From: Enoplolaimus lenunculus
Lineage: Eukaryota; Nematoda; Enoplea; Enoplida; Thoracostomopsidae
Assembly: GCA_030248215.1 (NCBI GenBank)
Contig: JASANG010000798.1
Location: 89,831-153,830, forward strand
DNA: 64,000 nt
Direction of reading: 5' to 3'
Notes under the pieces: generated by a model
Seen by the model: only the letters and a program-made list of their open reading frames with translations
Databases searched by the model: none
What the model was told of the DNA's origin: nothing
Made by a program: the position numbers and the translations under genes
Part shown: positions 11,754 to 35,473 of the stretch, in pieces
How positions within the stretch are numbered: the first letter of the stretch is position 1
Layout: the number at the start of each line of letters is the position of its first letter

Positions 11754-14082
11754 GGTGCAACCGGAATTACAATTTACCGGAACCGGAATTTGAAAACTTT
11801 ACCGGAACCGGAAAATGAAAAATGCATTTCACCAAAAATTTCATTTTAATCTTATTTTTTGCTCTATTATTTGTGAAATAACCTTAGTCGAACATAGGTA
11901 TTTATTTTATTTGCTGTATTTTAGATTTTCATCATCGACTGAAGTGAAATCCACCATCAATGGCTTATATTCGGAGTACAAGTGGCTGTCAAAAGAGATT
12001 CTTAAAAATTAGCAAAGTTAAGAAAACGGCCAAATTATAATACCGGAATTTTTAAATCCGGTAAAAATTTACCGGAACCGGAACCGGAAGGTGAAAAATT
12101 GCCGGAACCGGAATTCCGGTTGCACCCTGATATATATCAAGGTGCAACCGGAATTCCTGTTCCGACATTTTTCCACCTTCCGGTTCAGGTAAATTTTTTA
12201 CCGGATTAAAAAATTCCGGTGTCATAATATGGCCGTTTTCTTAACATTGCTAATTTTTAAGAATCTCTTTTGAAAGGTACTTGTACTCCGAATATAAGCC
12301 AATGATGGTGGATTTCACTTCAGTCGACGACGAAAATCTAAAATACAACAAATAAAATAAATACCTATGTTCGACTAAGGTTGTTTCACAAATAATAGAG
12401 CAAAAAAATAAGATTAAAATGAAATTTTTGGTGAAATGCATTTTTTACTTTCCGGTTCCGGATTCCGGTTGCACCCTGATATATATGTATGTATATGTTG
12501 CGACTTTACAGAGAGACCACCTCATATATATAAGTACTTGATCATGACCTGTGTAAATTATTCATATGGTTGTTTTTGACTCTGTACTTAGTCGTATGCG
12601 TAACTAAGCACTGGTTACTGCAACTAAAGTTATGTTAAAAATTCTGAACACCCCCTCTCAGAAATTTTCACCCGGTTGGAAACCGGGAGCCCAGGTAGAT
12701 GCGCCCACTCCGCGGTGCCCCAGCGAATGCCGGTTACGTATGTATCAATGTTGAACCGATGATGCGAAATACCAATGTACCGGTACGGATAGACCACGGC
12801 GCAAAGCGGAACAGAATCATACCGCAATCGAAGCAGCAAGTTTTGTGACTATACGGATAATTTGGATTAAAAATTAGCACAATATTAATTTGGGGGTGTC
12901 TGTTGGCTGGCAGGCTACAATTCTCAAAACCGTCGCATGATCAAATTGGCAATAAGTTTTTGGCTCTGTAAAGCTAAACTACACTCAATTATTGATGAGT
13001 TCTCATTGAAAACAATTTAATAGATATGATGCAGAATTTTTATGCAAAAATATGTGTAGAGTGGTTCTTGAGATTCGTGTCGGATGTGCATCCACCTTTC
13101 GACCAAAGACTCCTGTAGTGCAAAAAATAACAACTAGTCGACGCTCTTCTCTTCGCTCAGATTATCGCGTCGTTTACACTTACAAAATGATGAATTCGTA
13201 TTCACAGTGCTAATGTACATTTTGTATATACCTGTAAACACTGTAGTGCCGCAACTTTGAACTTAAGACCTTCGGTAGTTAGAGTTTGGCAAATTTCGCG
13301 AATCAGTCTCTGGAATGGAGCCCGAGGTATCAAATTGTTAACTGATCTTTGGTATCTTCGTATTTCGCGCAACGCTAAGACACCTGAAATCGAAATTATA
13401 TAACTGCACAACTGGCGCAGCGCCCATACACCTGCAGTAACATCTGGTTGCTCAGCTGTGTTTTTGTCAAAACACCAAATCTTCCTTTCGAAACCGAAGC
13501 ATCGACGCATTTAGCAACCAATGATCTAATCCGTATAAACGTACATACCACGGTACAATCGGATATCTGACACATGCAGAAAAGATGACATCGGGTTCGA
13601 CTCTGGTATTCTCCATTACCGAAAAATTTGTCATTGAAAAGTATACATAACACTATAATACTATTATTTGTCATCGACATCAAAGTATTCGTCTGCGAAT
13701 TTTGTTCGAAATGATCAAAATAAGTGGGCAGTCCAAAGAACTACTGGAATGGGGATTGATTTTGATTAGCTGCTCAGGTCTGGATATATTTGAGAAAACT
13801 GACTTGCACCATCGGTTCGGCAAAATTTCTAAATAAGAATCGGCAGCGGTATCGGCAAAAATTTTGGTATCGGCACATCCCTACTTCCAGTTGCCAACTG
13901 GGGCAGAGAGTTGTTTGGAGCACGGCGTATATATACGTACCTTTTTTTAATCGACGGGGTTTGCGTTTAACATCTTCCACATGTGACGATTTCTTTTCAG
14001 AACGCTTAGCGCTTAATTTACGTAGCTGCTTTTCGGGCGCTTTTATTGACGATTTCCGCGCAGTTTGCTTACTTCGCGCCAT
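10626..14082 (-). CDS. Histone H3 variant, candidate centromeric H3 (CenH3/CENP-A)
   Basis: Three exons on the minus strand: 14082-13941, 13383-13232 and 10778-10626. All junctions are GT-AG (donors gtacgt and gtatat; acceptors atttcag and ttctag), phases agree, and the total of 447 nt gives 148 residues plus stop. The N-terminal tail begins [11 protein letters not shown], keeping the H3 K4 and K9/S10 context, then diverges into a longer basic tail. The histone fold reads [14 protein letters not shown], then [38 protein letters not shown] and RRLRHEV. It differs from canonical H3 by one extra residue in loop 1 (TTEGLKF), by REIC and EAAEA as in CENP-A, and by a replaced, extended C-terminus. 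Introns also argue against a replication-dependent H3. It would replace H3 in nucleosomes; a centromeric role is inferred, and a divergent H3.3-like variant is the alternative. Intron 2 holds three transposon copies. Confidence 0.85.
10854..11471. mobile_element. hAT-like TIR element in H3-variant intron 2
   Basis: The left end CAGGGATGGGCGGTCTCGG and the right end, whose reverse complement reads CAGCGATGGGCTGTCTCGG, form terminal inverted repeats. CAGGGATGGGC is a typical hAT terminus. Flanks (CCGGGACG and CCTGGGAG) give at best a decayed 8-bp duplication. The interior has no transposase. Confidence 0.5.
11679..11750. repeat. AT-dinucleotide microsatellite
   Basis: A long run of alternating A and T with two short interruptions. 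It ends exactly at a hAT MITE and continues after it as ATATATAT, so the MITE inserted into the microsatellite. Confidence 0.9.
11751..12129 (+). mobile_element. hAT-type MITE, CAGGGTGCAACCGG family, copy 1
   Basis: The element begins CAGGGTGCAACCGGAATT and ends in the inverted sequence. Subterminal blocks are made of repeated TTCCGG/CCGGAA. It is flanked by ATATATAT on both sides, consistent with an 8-bp target duplication inside a microsatellite. The interior has a conserved open frame of about 65 codons ([17 protein letters not shown] onwards) shared by all copies, but no recognisable transposase. It lies in intron 2 of the H3 variant. Confidence 0.85.
12138..12479 (-). mobile_element. hAT-type MITE, CAGGGTGCAACCGG family, copy 2
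   Basis: Reverse-oriented copy separated from copy 1 by only the 8 bases ATATATAT, and followed by ATATATAT again, so the two copies share a target duplication. The left end is slightly mutated (CAAGGTGCAACCGG) and the right subterminal block is shorter than in the other copies. Confidence 0.8.
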
Positions 14083-14412
14083 TATTTATATTACAAGAAA
14101 TTATACTTAGCAACAAAATACACATGTACCAAGACCAACACAAACACGCTAAAATCATTAAGAACTCACAATAAAAAATTGCGCGAAAGTATACAAGAAT
14201 CATGTCGGATGCGTGGTGTAGTAAATTAATCTATATATTTGGTATAAACATTGGTGTAACATTTCGTTACTTCTTGTAATTTGTTGATTTTTAGACCGCT
14301 AGCAAGTCTGCGTACCGGTTGCGTAAGCTGTTTGAACAGTATGTTATTCACGATACATTGTATACTATCCTTGCTGGCAGCATACGGTCGACCAACACAA
14401 GCAGTTGGAGAT

Positions 14413-14735
14413 GCGGGCTACATGGCGCAGTGGTAACAGCGTATGCCGGACACGCAGAAGGTCGCCAGTTCGCAACCATCCGTAACTTGCTTTTCCAGCT
14501 GTTTAGTAGTAAGGTCTAAAGTCCCGGTTCCTACAAAAACTAACATGTGCGCTACGCTGTGAGCGTAATGGTAAATTACCCCGTTGTGAATACGGTATCC
14601 TGCCGAAAATAGGATGTACGGTCAAGGGACGGCCTTGTTGAAATTGAGGCACATAAGCATGTGACATGCTTGCCCTACTGCATATCAGTAGAAAGGTCTG
14701 AAGCCCAGGTTCCTACCTAGACTGACGCATTAATT
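14413..14735 (+). mobile_element. tRNA-derived SINE, copy A
   Basis: The head reads GGGCTACATGGCGCAGTGG (a polymerase III A-box), followed by a diverged B-box region, then the body shared with the copies at 16510-17097: GCTTTTCCAGCTG, AAGGTCTRAAGTCCCGG, a segment around GTGAGCGTAATGG, and GGTCAAGGGACGRCCTTG. The tail repeats the phrase AGTAGAAAGGTCTGAAG. It is not a functional tRNA. Confidence 0.65.
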
Positions 14736-14831
14736 GTTCTGCATTTGTATTGCTCCCCAGTAAAATTTGTTGGCCAGTGTCGGTATATGCACGTAAGTGT
14801 ATGTAAAGCTAGTGATGCCATGCCTGTGCAC

Positions 14832-15222
14832 CAGGGTTCCAATAGGAACTGATTCTGCCGGAACAGTAACATGAACAGGAATTGATTTTCTTTGCAGGGA
14901 CCGGCATTTGAAATAATTTTCATCACCGAATTACTGTTGGACTTTTCAGAACACTTTGCCAAAAAATGGCTTGAGCAAATTTTGAGGTATTTCACAATCA
15001 AGTTTTGTGAAAAACACATCAGGAACAGATTATTAACAAGATTGAACTAATTGTACAAACACTTATTTCGAAATAATAATTTTTCAGAGTGAAAGTTTCT
15101 AATATTTAAATGATTATGAATTTGACGCAAAATCGTAAAAATTCCGGTTCCTGCATCTTTAAATGCAGGTACAGGAACAGAAACAGAAATTGAATTTATA
15201 CAGGAATTTCGGTTGAACCCTT
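14832..15222. mobile_element. Decayed hAT-type TIR element
   Basis: It begins CAGGGTTCCAATAGG and ends with the inverted GGTTGAACCCTT. Flanks CTGTGCAC and CTGTGTAC match at 7 of 8 positions, as expected for an old 8-bp target duplication. The interior has CCGG/GGAACAG-rich subterminal blocks like the CAGGGTGCAACCGG family, to which it is probably distantly related. Confidence 0.6.
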
Positions 15223-15362
15223 CTGTGTACATATATAGGTATAAGAATTGTTGCAATGATTGCTTAGTGTAGTGGAAGCACGGTTGTTCGAGCGCAAGAT
15301 GGCCGATGTCGGTCCGGGCGTAGTCATCAACTTTGGACAAAACTTCGAACATGGGTCGTACA

Positions 15363-15850
15363 CAGGGTGCGATCGGATCGCGAAAAACCGGATACCGGAT
15401 CCGGATAGTGATTTTTTACCGGAACCGGATGTTAACCGAATAGTATTTTTAAATCAATCAATTTTTAGCACGTTAATGAGTCAGTAAATGTTAATTTATA
15501 TATCTTTAGTAAACGGAACATTGCGTTTATATAGAGAAAACTCACCAAAATATCACAGCAAAAACCTGTATATCTTACAAATTCCCACCCTAATCGCCAC
15601 GTTACTAACCAAACCGTGTTCGGACAAACAAAGTATGCTCGAATACCTTATCGGTTATGTTGGACTATATACTGTATACTTACATGTAATGGGACTGAAA
15701 ACATATCATCTCACAACATAATTTGCAACAACTTGAGATTTACGAAATCATCACCGATTCCGGTATCCGGTAAGTTTATACCGGATACCGGAACCGGATG
15801 CGGGTTTTTGCCGGATAGTAAACCGGAGCCGGATATCCGGTCGCACTCTG
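15363..15850. mobile_element. hAT-type TIR element, CAGGGTGCGATCGG ends
   Basis: It begins CAGGGTGCGATCGGATCG and ends with the inverted CCGGTCGCACTCTG. Flanking GTCGTACA and GTCGTGCA are a 7-of-8 target duplication. Subterminal GGATCCGGATA/CCGGATACCGG blocks resemble those of the CAGGGTGCAACCGG family. No transposase domain was recognised. Confidence 0.7.
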
Positions 15851-15904
15851 GTCGTGCAGACCGTGTAGTACCAACAGCCGGTCCTGACCTTACAGTACCC
15901 GGCA

Positions 15905-16498
15905 CAGTTCAACCGGAATTCCTGTTCCAACCGCAATTACCGTAAAAATTCAATTCCTGTTCTTGGCATTCAAAGATGCAGGATCGAGCCCGTAGCCAAG
16001 GGGGCTCAGCTTCCCCATGGAAAAATATTGCCCCCCCTTTGAAAGTTTTTCAACCTTGTTTGTAACTTATTGAAAACCCTTGAATGCCCCTCCTGAAAAA
16101 TGTTAAGCCCCCTGGGCCCTAGCAGGGTGAGCTGGCTACGAGAATGCGCAGGAACCGGAATTTTTACGGTTTTGACGCAAATTATGCCTAATCATTTAAA
16201 TATTGGAAACTTAGTCTTTAAAAAATTGTTATTTCGACATGAGTGGTTTTCGATTACTTCCATTTTGTTAATAAACTGTTTCTGTTGTGTTTTCGCAAAA
16301 TTTGAGAATTAAATTGCTGAAAATTCGCTTATACCATTTTTTGGCAGGTTTCTAAAAAGTCACTCTGTAATTCCGTAATAAAAATTCCTTCAAATTCCGG
16401 TTCCTTTTCCGGTCCCTGTTCCTGTTTCGGTTCCTCCAAAGTAATTCAATTCCTGTTTGTTCTTGCTCCGGCAATATTTAGTTCCTGTTAGAATCCTG
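15905..16498. mobile_element. Decayed hAT-type element carrying a nested MITE
   Basis: The left end CAGTTCAACCGGAATTCC and the right end, inverse CAGGATTCTAACAGG, bracket CCGG-rich blocks typical of this superfamily. No flanking duplication is evident. A second repeat (15988-16142) is inserted within it. Confidence 0.45.
15988..16142. mobile_element. GC-rich MITE, GTAGCCAAGGGG ends
   Basis: About 155 bp with imperfect inverted ends (GCCCGTAGCCA and TGGCTACG), containing a C-run (TTGCCCCCCC) and the word TTTTTCAACCTTG. A second copy at 50234-50790 has the same internal words and carries its own insertion. Confidence 0.6.
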
Positions 16499-16509
16499 GA
16501 ACATCGTAT

Positions 16510-17097
16510 AAATCTGTAAGCATGTGAGATATGCTTGTGCTGGTGCATATGCAATAAATGCAATGCACATTGTGTTGTACGGTCGAGACATATAGCCGAT
16601 GAAAAATGCAGTTGGACAGGCGGGCTGCGTGGCGCAGTGGTAGAGTGCTCGCTTAAGGATCCATAGGCTGATAGTTCGATCCCCGCTCTAGCCCGCTTTT
16701 CCAGCTGCTTAGTAGAAAGGTCAGATGTCCCGGCTTCTACCTAGACTGACATGGGGGCCACGCCGTGAGCGCAATGGCAAATTGTCGTGCTATGAGCACG
16801 GTATCCAGTCGAAAATAAGATGGACGGTCAAGGGACGACCTTGTTGAAAATAAGGGCATGTAAGCATGTGAGATATGCTTGTGCTGGTGCATATGAAATA
16901 AATGCAATGCACATTGTGTTGTACGGTCGACACATATAGTCGATGAAAAATGCAGTTGGAGGGGCTACGTGGCGCATTGGTAGAGTGCTCGCTTAAGGAT
17001 CCATAGGCTAAGAGTTCGATCTCCGCTCTAGCCCGCTTTTCCAGCTGCTTAGTTGAAAGGTCTGATGTCCCGGTTCCTACCTTGACTGACAAAATCT
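16510..17097 (+). mobile_element. tRNA-derived SINE, tandem copies B and C
   Basis: A truncated tail (16510-16617) is followed by a full unit from 16618 and a further head at 16966-17097. The head from GGGCTGCGTGGCGCAGTGG to CTAGCCC is 73 nt, tRNA length, with perfect A-box (TGGCGCAGTGG) and B-box (GTTCGATCCCC); its ends GGGCT/AGCCC can pair. The GTGGTAGAG..GCTTA words suggest a tRNA-Ala ancestor. The body of about 270 bp ends with AAAAATGCAGTTGG just before the next head, so copies are joined head to tail. The anticodon arm pairs poorly, so I do not call a working tRNA gene. Confidence 0.75.
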
Positions 17098-17434
17098 ACT
17101 CTACAGGTCATCGGATATTTGTTGTTGCGATACCGATAATCCCACTTCTTAGATGACAAAATACCGGATATTTTGCTGCGATTGCATTTACGAGATGACA
17201 AGTCAAGACTGAGCCCACTGACATGAAACGCAACCTCCAGAAAAAACTGCTCATAGCTATGTATGTGCCTTGTGAGACAAACTTCCCGGTTATGTGCACA
17301 TGAATTAAGCTCTGTAATAATGCGGATGCGTGGAGGCAAAATAAACCTTTAGCTCATGCTGCACGTTGATCTAAACGCTGATACATACGTTGTGCCTTCT
17401 TTTGCAGCAGCACAAAAACACGGAAGAGCCGAGC

Positions 17435-17640
17435 TACATCAATGTAATGTTGAGGTTCTTATTAAAACCTAATAAACTCCAGCAGTTGATTGTTATGCGG
17501 CATGACTCAGTGCTGGCGCGCTTGGCAGAGAATCTGTCGGCCATGGTTCACTGGATCGCAACTTAATTCGTATTATTAAGAACGCCTTATATTTTCAGCT
17601 GCAAGCACTCAGAACTAAAAAATGTTGTACACTATACTAT
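17435..17640 (+). mobile_element. Second tRNA-derived SINE family, copy 1
   Basis: The sequence around GATTGTTATGCGGCATGACTC and the tail (TTTTCAGCTGC, then CTCAGAACTAAAAAATG) match, in inverted orientation, the copy at 18250-18460. The A-box is decayed (TGACTCAGTGC). Confidence 0.55.
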
Positions 17641-17950
17641 CTAGCTACCACAAGTCAGGGCGCTGCGTATATGCCAGCCGCAAGCATGCTTGTCCGTGAA
17701 ATATGTGGCGTAGTAGTAGAGCGAGTAAAACTGATCAGAATCCGTTACGGCGAAACGATCCCGCAATGAACTGCTTTTCGAGGCTTGCGCGTTGTTAATG
17801 TCCATATGTAATATTGCGCAGTTGCCTGTATGTATGCTAGCGGGAAACATACATCGAAAAGCAGTTAGGGAGGAAGGTAGCGCAGCGTTGTGTAGTGGTA
17901 GAGCGTTTGTGATGAGAAGGCCAATGTTCGAAACCAATCGACATTAATAA
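17641..17950 (+). repeat. Diverged tRNA-like repeats
   Basis: Two tRNA-like segments, one near 17702 (TGTGGCGTAGTAGTAGAGC with CGAAACGATCCCG) and one near 17878 (TAGCGCAG, GTAGTGGTAGAGCG, then TGTTCGAAACC), each keep A- and B-box-like words. They look like decayed SINE heads rather than genes. Confidence 0.4.
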
Positions 17951-18249
17951 AATGTGCGAAGCTTCCGATCGTTTGTGTCTAGGAAACAAAGAATGCAGTT
18001 ATAAAGTTTGAAATCATGATGTTTCGTCAGGTGCCTCTTAAAAGCAGTAGTGTTGCCTGTTGCTTTAGATTTCTTTCTTCTGCATGCAGAATTAGAATTC
18101 CAGGACAAGTTGGTTGCATGCATGAATGCAATATTTAAATTGTAAATCTACACCAAAGAACACAGGCGCATATTTATGTATTTAAATTTAAAACCAAAGC
18201 ACTTATTTGTCTCCATTTACATAGCTAGATATTGCAGTAATAAAGTTTG

Positions 18250-18460
18250 TTGTGATAAGTTGGGTAGACTAGAGTACGACAGTTTTTAGTTCTGAGTTCT
18301 CAGCAGCTGAAAATGAGGGACACCCCCACGAGATTTCGAACTCGGTCGACAGATTTTTCAGTCCAACGCGCTATCCACTGAGCCACGCCGCCTCACAATC
18401 AAGTGCTGAGTTTTTCTGTTTTTAAGCCTTATAAGAACCTCAACATTATACACATGTATC
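18250..18460 (-). mobile_element. Second tRNA-derived SINE family, copy 2
   Basis: On the minus strand the head reads GGCGTGGCTCAGTGGATAGC (A-box) and GAGTTCGAAATCTCG (B-box), preceded by the phrase AATGTTGAGGTTCTTATAA that is shared with 17440. This copy is the better preserved of the two, which face each other as an inverted pair. Confidence 0.65.
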
Positions 18461-18799
18461 TTGGTTGTTCCATCGTTGTACTGCTGCTGCATATGAAGGC
18501 ACTACATATACAGCAGTGATTTTACCGATGTGCAGCATCAGCATGAGGTTATTATTTGCCTCCATACATCCGCATGTCACATTTGTAAGTGCATCGCATG
18601 CAGTGCTGGGACAGACAAGTGGCCCCCCAAATTCCAGGGTGAGGCTTCGAACGTTAATGATGATGCAGAGTTTTTCGATTTTTGATCTGAGGTTGTCCGA
18701 GCTCACGCTCGTGTTTGGTAGCTGTGAGGACACCCTTGCAAAAACAGCTTCACACAAGTCACGGTTTGGCCCTTCAAATGGGGCGGCTGCTCCGGTCCT

Positions 18800-19070
18800 G
18801 ATTGTCAGTCTAGGCAGGAACCGGGACTTAAAACCTTTCAACTATTAAGCAGCTGGAAAAGCGGGCCTCCAGAGCGGGGATCGAACTTTCAGCCTACGGA
18901 TCCTTAAGCGAAAACTCTACCACTGAGCAACGTAGCCCGCCTGTCGAACTGCATTTTTCGTCGACTATATGTGTCGACCGGATACTGCCAGCTAGCATAC
19001 ATGCAATGCAGTGCGCTATATTGCATGTGCACATATTAGCGGACAAGCATGTCTCACATGCTTACACTGA
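18800..19070 (-). mobile_element. tRNA-derived SINE, inverted copy D
   Basis: On the minus strand the head GGGCTACGTTGCTCAGTGG, then GTTCGATCCCCGCTCTGG and GCTTTTCCAGCTGCTTA, matches copies B and C. The flank at 18950-19070 carries the tail words (CATGTGAGACATGCTTG and CGACACATATAGTCGACG), so parts of two units are present. Confidence 0.65.
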
Positions 19071-20300
19071 TCGCAAGAAATCAATCCGTTCATGCGCCTC
19101 TTTCCAGAGAAAACTATTTTTGGTGACAACGTTAAGGTTTATTCACAAGATGCAAGTTCAAAGTTTGCTTGACCTTTAGGTAAGTTTATCGAATTGGTTA
19201 TACGACCCGGCTGCAAGAACCGGTAAACCATACATTCAGATTTTGGAAGCGCGATCCGCCAGAGAACAATTTGAAAAATGAAGGCTGTTGAGTGGGTGGT
19301 ATACGTGTAACATTATATATTGTGTAACCGAAGGCCGTAAAGTTTAAAGTGGGTGCAAGTTTAATATCCTAAAGAGCAAATTTATTTACACAATCAAATC
19401 CATTTTTAGCCTACGGTATTTTAAGAACTTCCCAAATATTTTAGGGGTTTTGAGTGCATATTTGTCTTTGAGATAGATCAGACAAAAAATTTTTTAAACA
19501 GGTTGTTGCCCGGCTAAATATCCAGAATACGTATGTATTAAGCTGTTACAGGTCTCGTTGAACCAAATTTCAACAGATAACATCTGGTACGCTATTCTTC
19601 ATGTCCACATCTGACCCTTCTTCCTAACTGACACCTCCTAACTTTTTCGTCAATGTTAAATTTACGCCAGGTTTAAATACTGTACCTACACATGCAATTT
19701 TTGTGTCTTCTATATGATAGATAAGTTCCGATCTAAATGTGCCAAGAGCAAAACACACGACTTTTAACTTTTAAGGTAGAAAAATGCTTCTTCCCTCTTT
19801 CGCTTTCCAGCTTTTAAAACGTTTCGCAGAAGCGAAATCATGAAGAAGTGAGTCACTATCTCAAACACTTTGTCATGATCGTTACTGTCGTATTGATATA
19901 CGTATACAAATTTTCATAAAACACTTTTCGCAAAGTATTCTTTGCAGCCACAAAGGCATTTACTATGACAACCGAAACGAAGGTATTAACCCTGTAGGTG
20001 CTGTATTAGCCTGCGTCTGAGCCTAGATCAGTATGCGTAAATGCTTTGTATGCCATGCCGTTATTCAATTCAACTTGTTTGAGGAAGTGGGAATATTATA
20101 CAATTCAAACTTTTGACCATACCGATACCCCAATTTTACTGATGCAGTTCATTCGGTTCAGTTGAACACTACCATGCAAGTTTAACTACGTATCTATCTT
20201 GCAGACAGCACTATATACCTATTACAATATATTATATATACATGCGAATGCTTGTGCACAGACTGAGCTCCAGGGCCATACACCTACCTTAAATCTTGAA
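19071..20300. other. Presumed upstream region of the poly(A) polymerase gene
   Basis: No gene or element was recognised. An acceptor-like CTATCTTGCAG ending at 20204 would fit a separate 5'-leader exon, with the coding start at 20301, but no partner donor could be chosen. Confidence 0.35.
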
Positions 20301-33405
<13,105 letters not shown>

Positions 33406-33658
33406 CATGTCTGATTCTTTGTATGAACTGTGGTTCCAGTAAGCAGGTTATTTATTTCACGGAATTGTGAATTCGGTTACAATTCCCATTCAGAATAACA
33501 CAGACGCTTTTCAACCACAAACAGCTGCTGTATTAATTGTCTCAAAGTTCAACAAACTTTGGAGTGTTATAGCGCTTATCTACATTGAAATGGTTTTCAG
33601 AAACGGTGTAATACTAAATACTCTGACTTGGCTTTCAACATTGTACAAATCTCGCAAA

Positions 33659-33739
33659 AATAAATATTATTACTTGCTATAATTTGTTATAAATTTTGTG
33701 CACTTGTGCTTTGGTCTATTAAGTTCATATTTCAATAAA
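33659..33739 (+). promoter_or_regulatory. Polyadenylation signals of the poly(A) polymerase gene
   Basis: AATAAA occurs at 33659-33664 and again at 33734-33739, about 255 and 330 bases after the stop codon at 33403-33405, on the gene's strand. Confidence 0.6.
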
Positions 33740-35043
33740 AAGTAAAACTTGGTTCCGCTAACTTAGCACTGCTTGTAATAATTTGTTGCTACAAAGAGTT
33801 TACAGTTCACTATGCACGGTATTGGAGTATGCTAACTACAATATAGCCACACATCAATTCGTCGCTGGGATCTTAATATCCAGTCGGAGTCGCACTCTTC
33901 TGCGTTTATCATGTTGCATGGTTACACTGCAGTAATTAGATAGCCTAATGCCAGTTTCTATTTGCCTTTAGAAGTACATTATTGTTGTAGAGACATTGTA
34001 CGCGTGGAGGGCAAATGAGGAACGGAGCAAACGTCCCGCGAAAAACCAGTGTTCTGAAAGCGAACTTTATCAATTTGGCCGAAACTAATTGTATTATAAT
34101 ATTTTACGTAAACTGTTTACGTTGTTCACCTGTCTTCGTCAGAAAGTTGTTAGCGTTGCTGCGAAAGGTGAAAGGTTGTGCTTAATCGATTTTGTACTGT
34201 AATTCGTTTAATTCGCATATGCTACTAGGGTCGATAATAAACTCTTTGTTCAAGAGATTGGAGCTTATTAAAATGCACGTGGTAGAAAATACCACACGGT
34301 TAGATTTGCCCATACCCGCTCCCCGTTCATTTCTGCAGGTCCTCTAGATACAGACCACATCTGAAACTGAAGGGGGTCTTTTATATTTTCAACCCCTTTC
34401 ATAAATGAGAGAGAATGAGCAAACCTCAAGCGTACCGAGCAAATTCAGTTGTGTATGTTCGTTGAAGTACGCATGATCAACTCTTAGTACTACCGATGGC
34501 AGCCTGCTACTTCAAAGGTAAGAAATGTACATATTGCAGCAATAATTTACTGTGGTGTAAGTTGAAGGTTTTTTATTTAAGTAGACATTTCTGTTATAAA
34601 TATGTAAACTGGAGTTGTAGCAGTCGTTATGGTCAGAATTAAGTACACTAACAGCCGTGCCCGGTCGCAGGCGCAAGCTATGTAATTTGAAACAACGCTT
34701 ATAAAAACAATATTTGATGTCAGCTGCGGACGCAAGACTACGCGGACACGAGACAAAGAGAAATTATGCTCCGCAGCCGAACGCAAGCGGCCGCCCGGGA
34801 GCACTGAACACTCTGATTCTGACTGCAACTGTATATCACGCATTTTGAACTTCGGTTGTTACACCTCCCTGTTATAGTAGGGGTTTGGTTTTCAATAAAA
34901 TGTAATGCATTTTTCATAATAACTTGTGTGCATATAAATTTCTGCGACTTGTGCATAATAGTATTTTAGATGCACAGCCTCCATGATGCTCAGAGGGTGT
35001 TCGCAAGTTATCATGGAAACATGTCACTAGTTCATAATACAAT
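33740..35043. other. Intergenic; nothing identified
   Basis: Region between the convergent poly(A) polymerase and patched-related genes. Short open frames show no recognisable domain. Nothing else was seen. Confidence 0.4.
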
Positions 35044-35355
35044 CACGGTGCAAACAAAATGGAACTCAGTTACATCAGAATCGGAACCGAAAATTTACCT
35101 TGGGAATCGGAACTATACTTCCGAGTCTTGTTATAGGTAATTAGTATGCGACAGATCAGTTTATTGAGAGAGAGCATGTTACATATTCATGGTAATGACT
35201 TTCATGTCTATAAGAAATGTATATGAAAACTGATATAATTGCAAATAATACCTATTAGAAACGATGAGCAATTGCGATTCCGACTCCGCGGATTATACCT
35301 GCAACCGGAATCGGATCTGGTACTGGCTTTGAATCTGTATTCCGTTTGCACCCTT
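35044..35355. mobile_element. Decayed hAT-type TIR element
   Basis: The ends CACGGTGCAAAC and inverse AAGGGTGCAAACGG resemble the CAGGGTGCAACCGG family, and the subterminal blocks carry GGAATCGGAACC words. Flanks AATACAAT and AATGCACT match at 5 of 8 positions. Probably an old relative. Confidence 0.5.
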
Positions 35356-35473
35356 AATGCACTGTTTTGTTTGTGTCAGTACTGTTTCAAAGACTATGAG
35401 TTTTATCATCCGTGTGTTGAACGGTTGCTCACACGATGCTCAATGAAATGGTAAAACTCCGAATATAGGCTTA

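Noticed and set aside
11815-12012. 65-codon open frame repeated at four loci as a possible small protein family
   Set aside because: All copies lie inside hAT-type MITEs with target duplications; treated as element sequence rather than host genes.
16618-16690. Functional tRNA gene
   Set aside because: A and B boxes are perfect, but the anticodon arm pairs poorly and the same head recurs with a shared non-tRNA body, as in SINEs.
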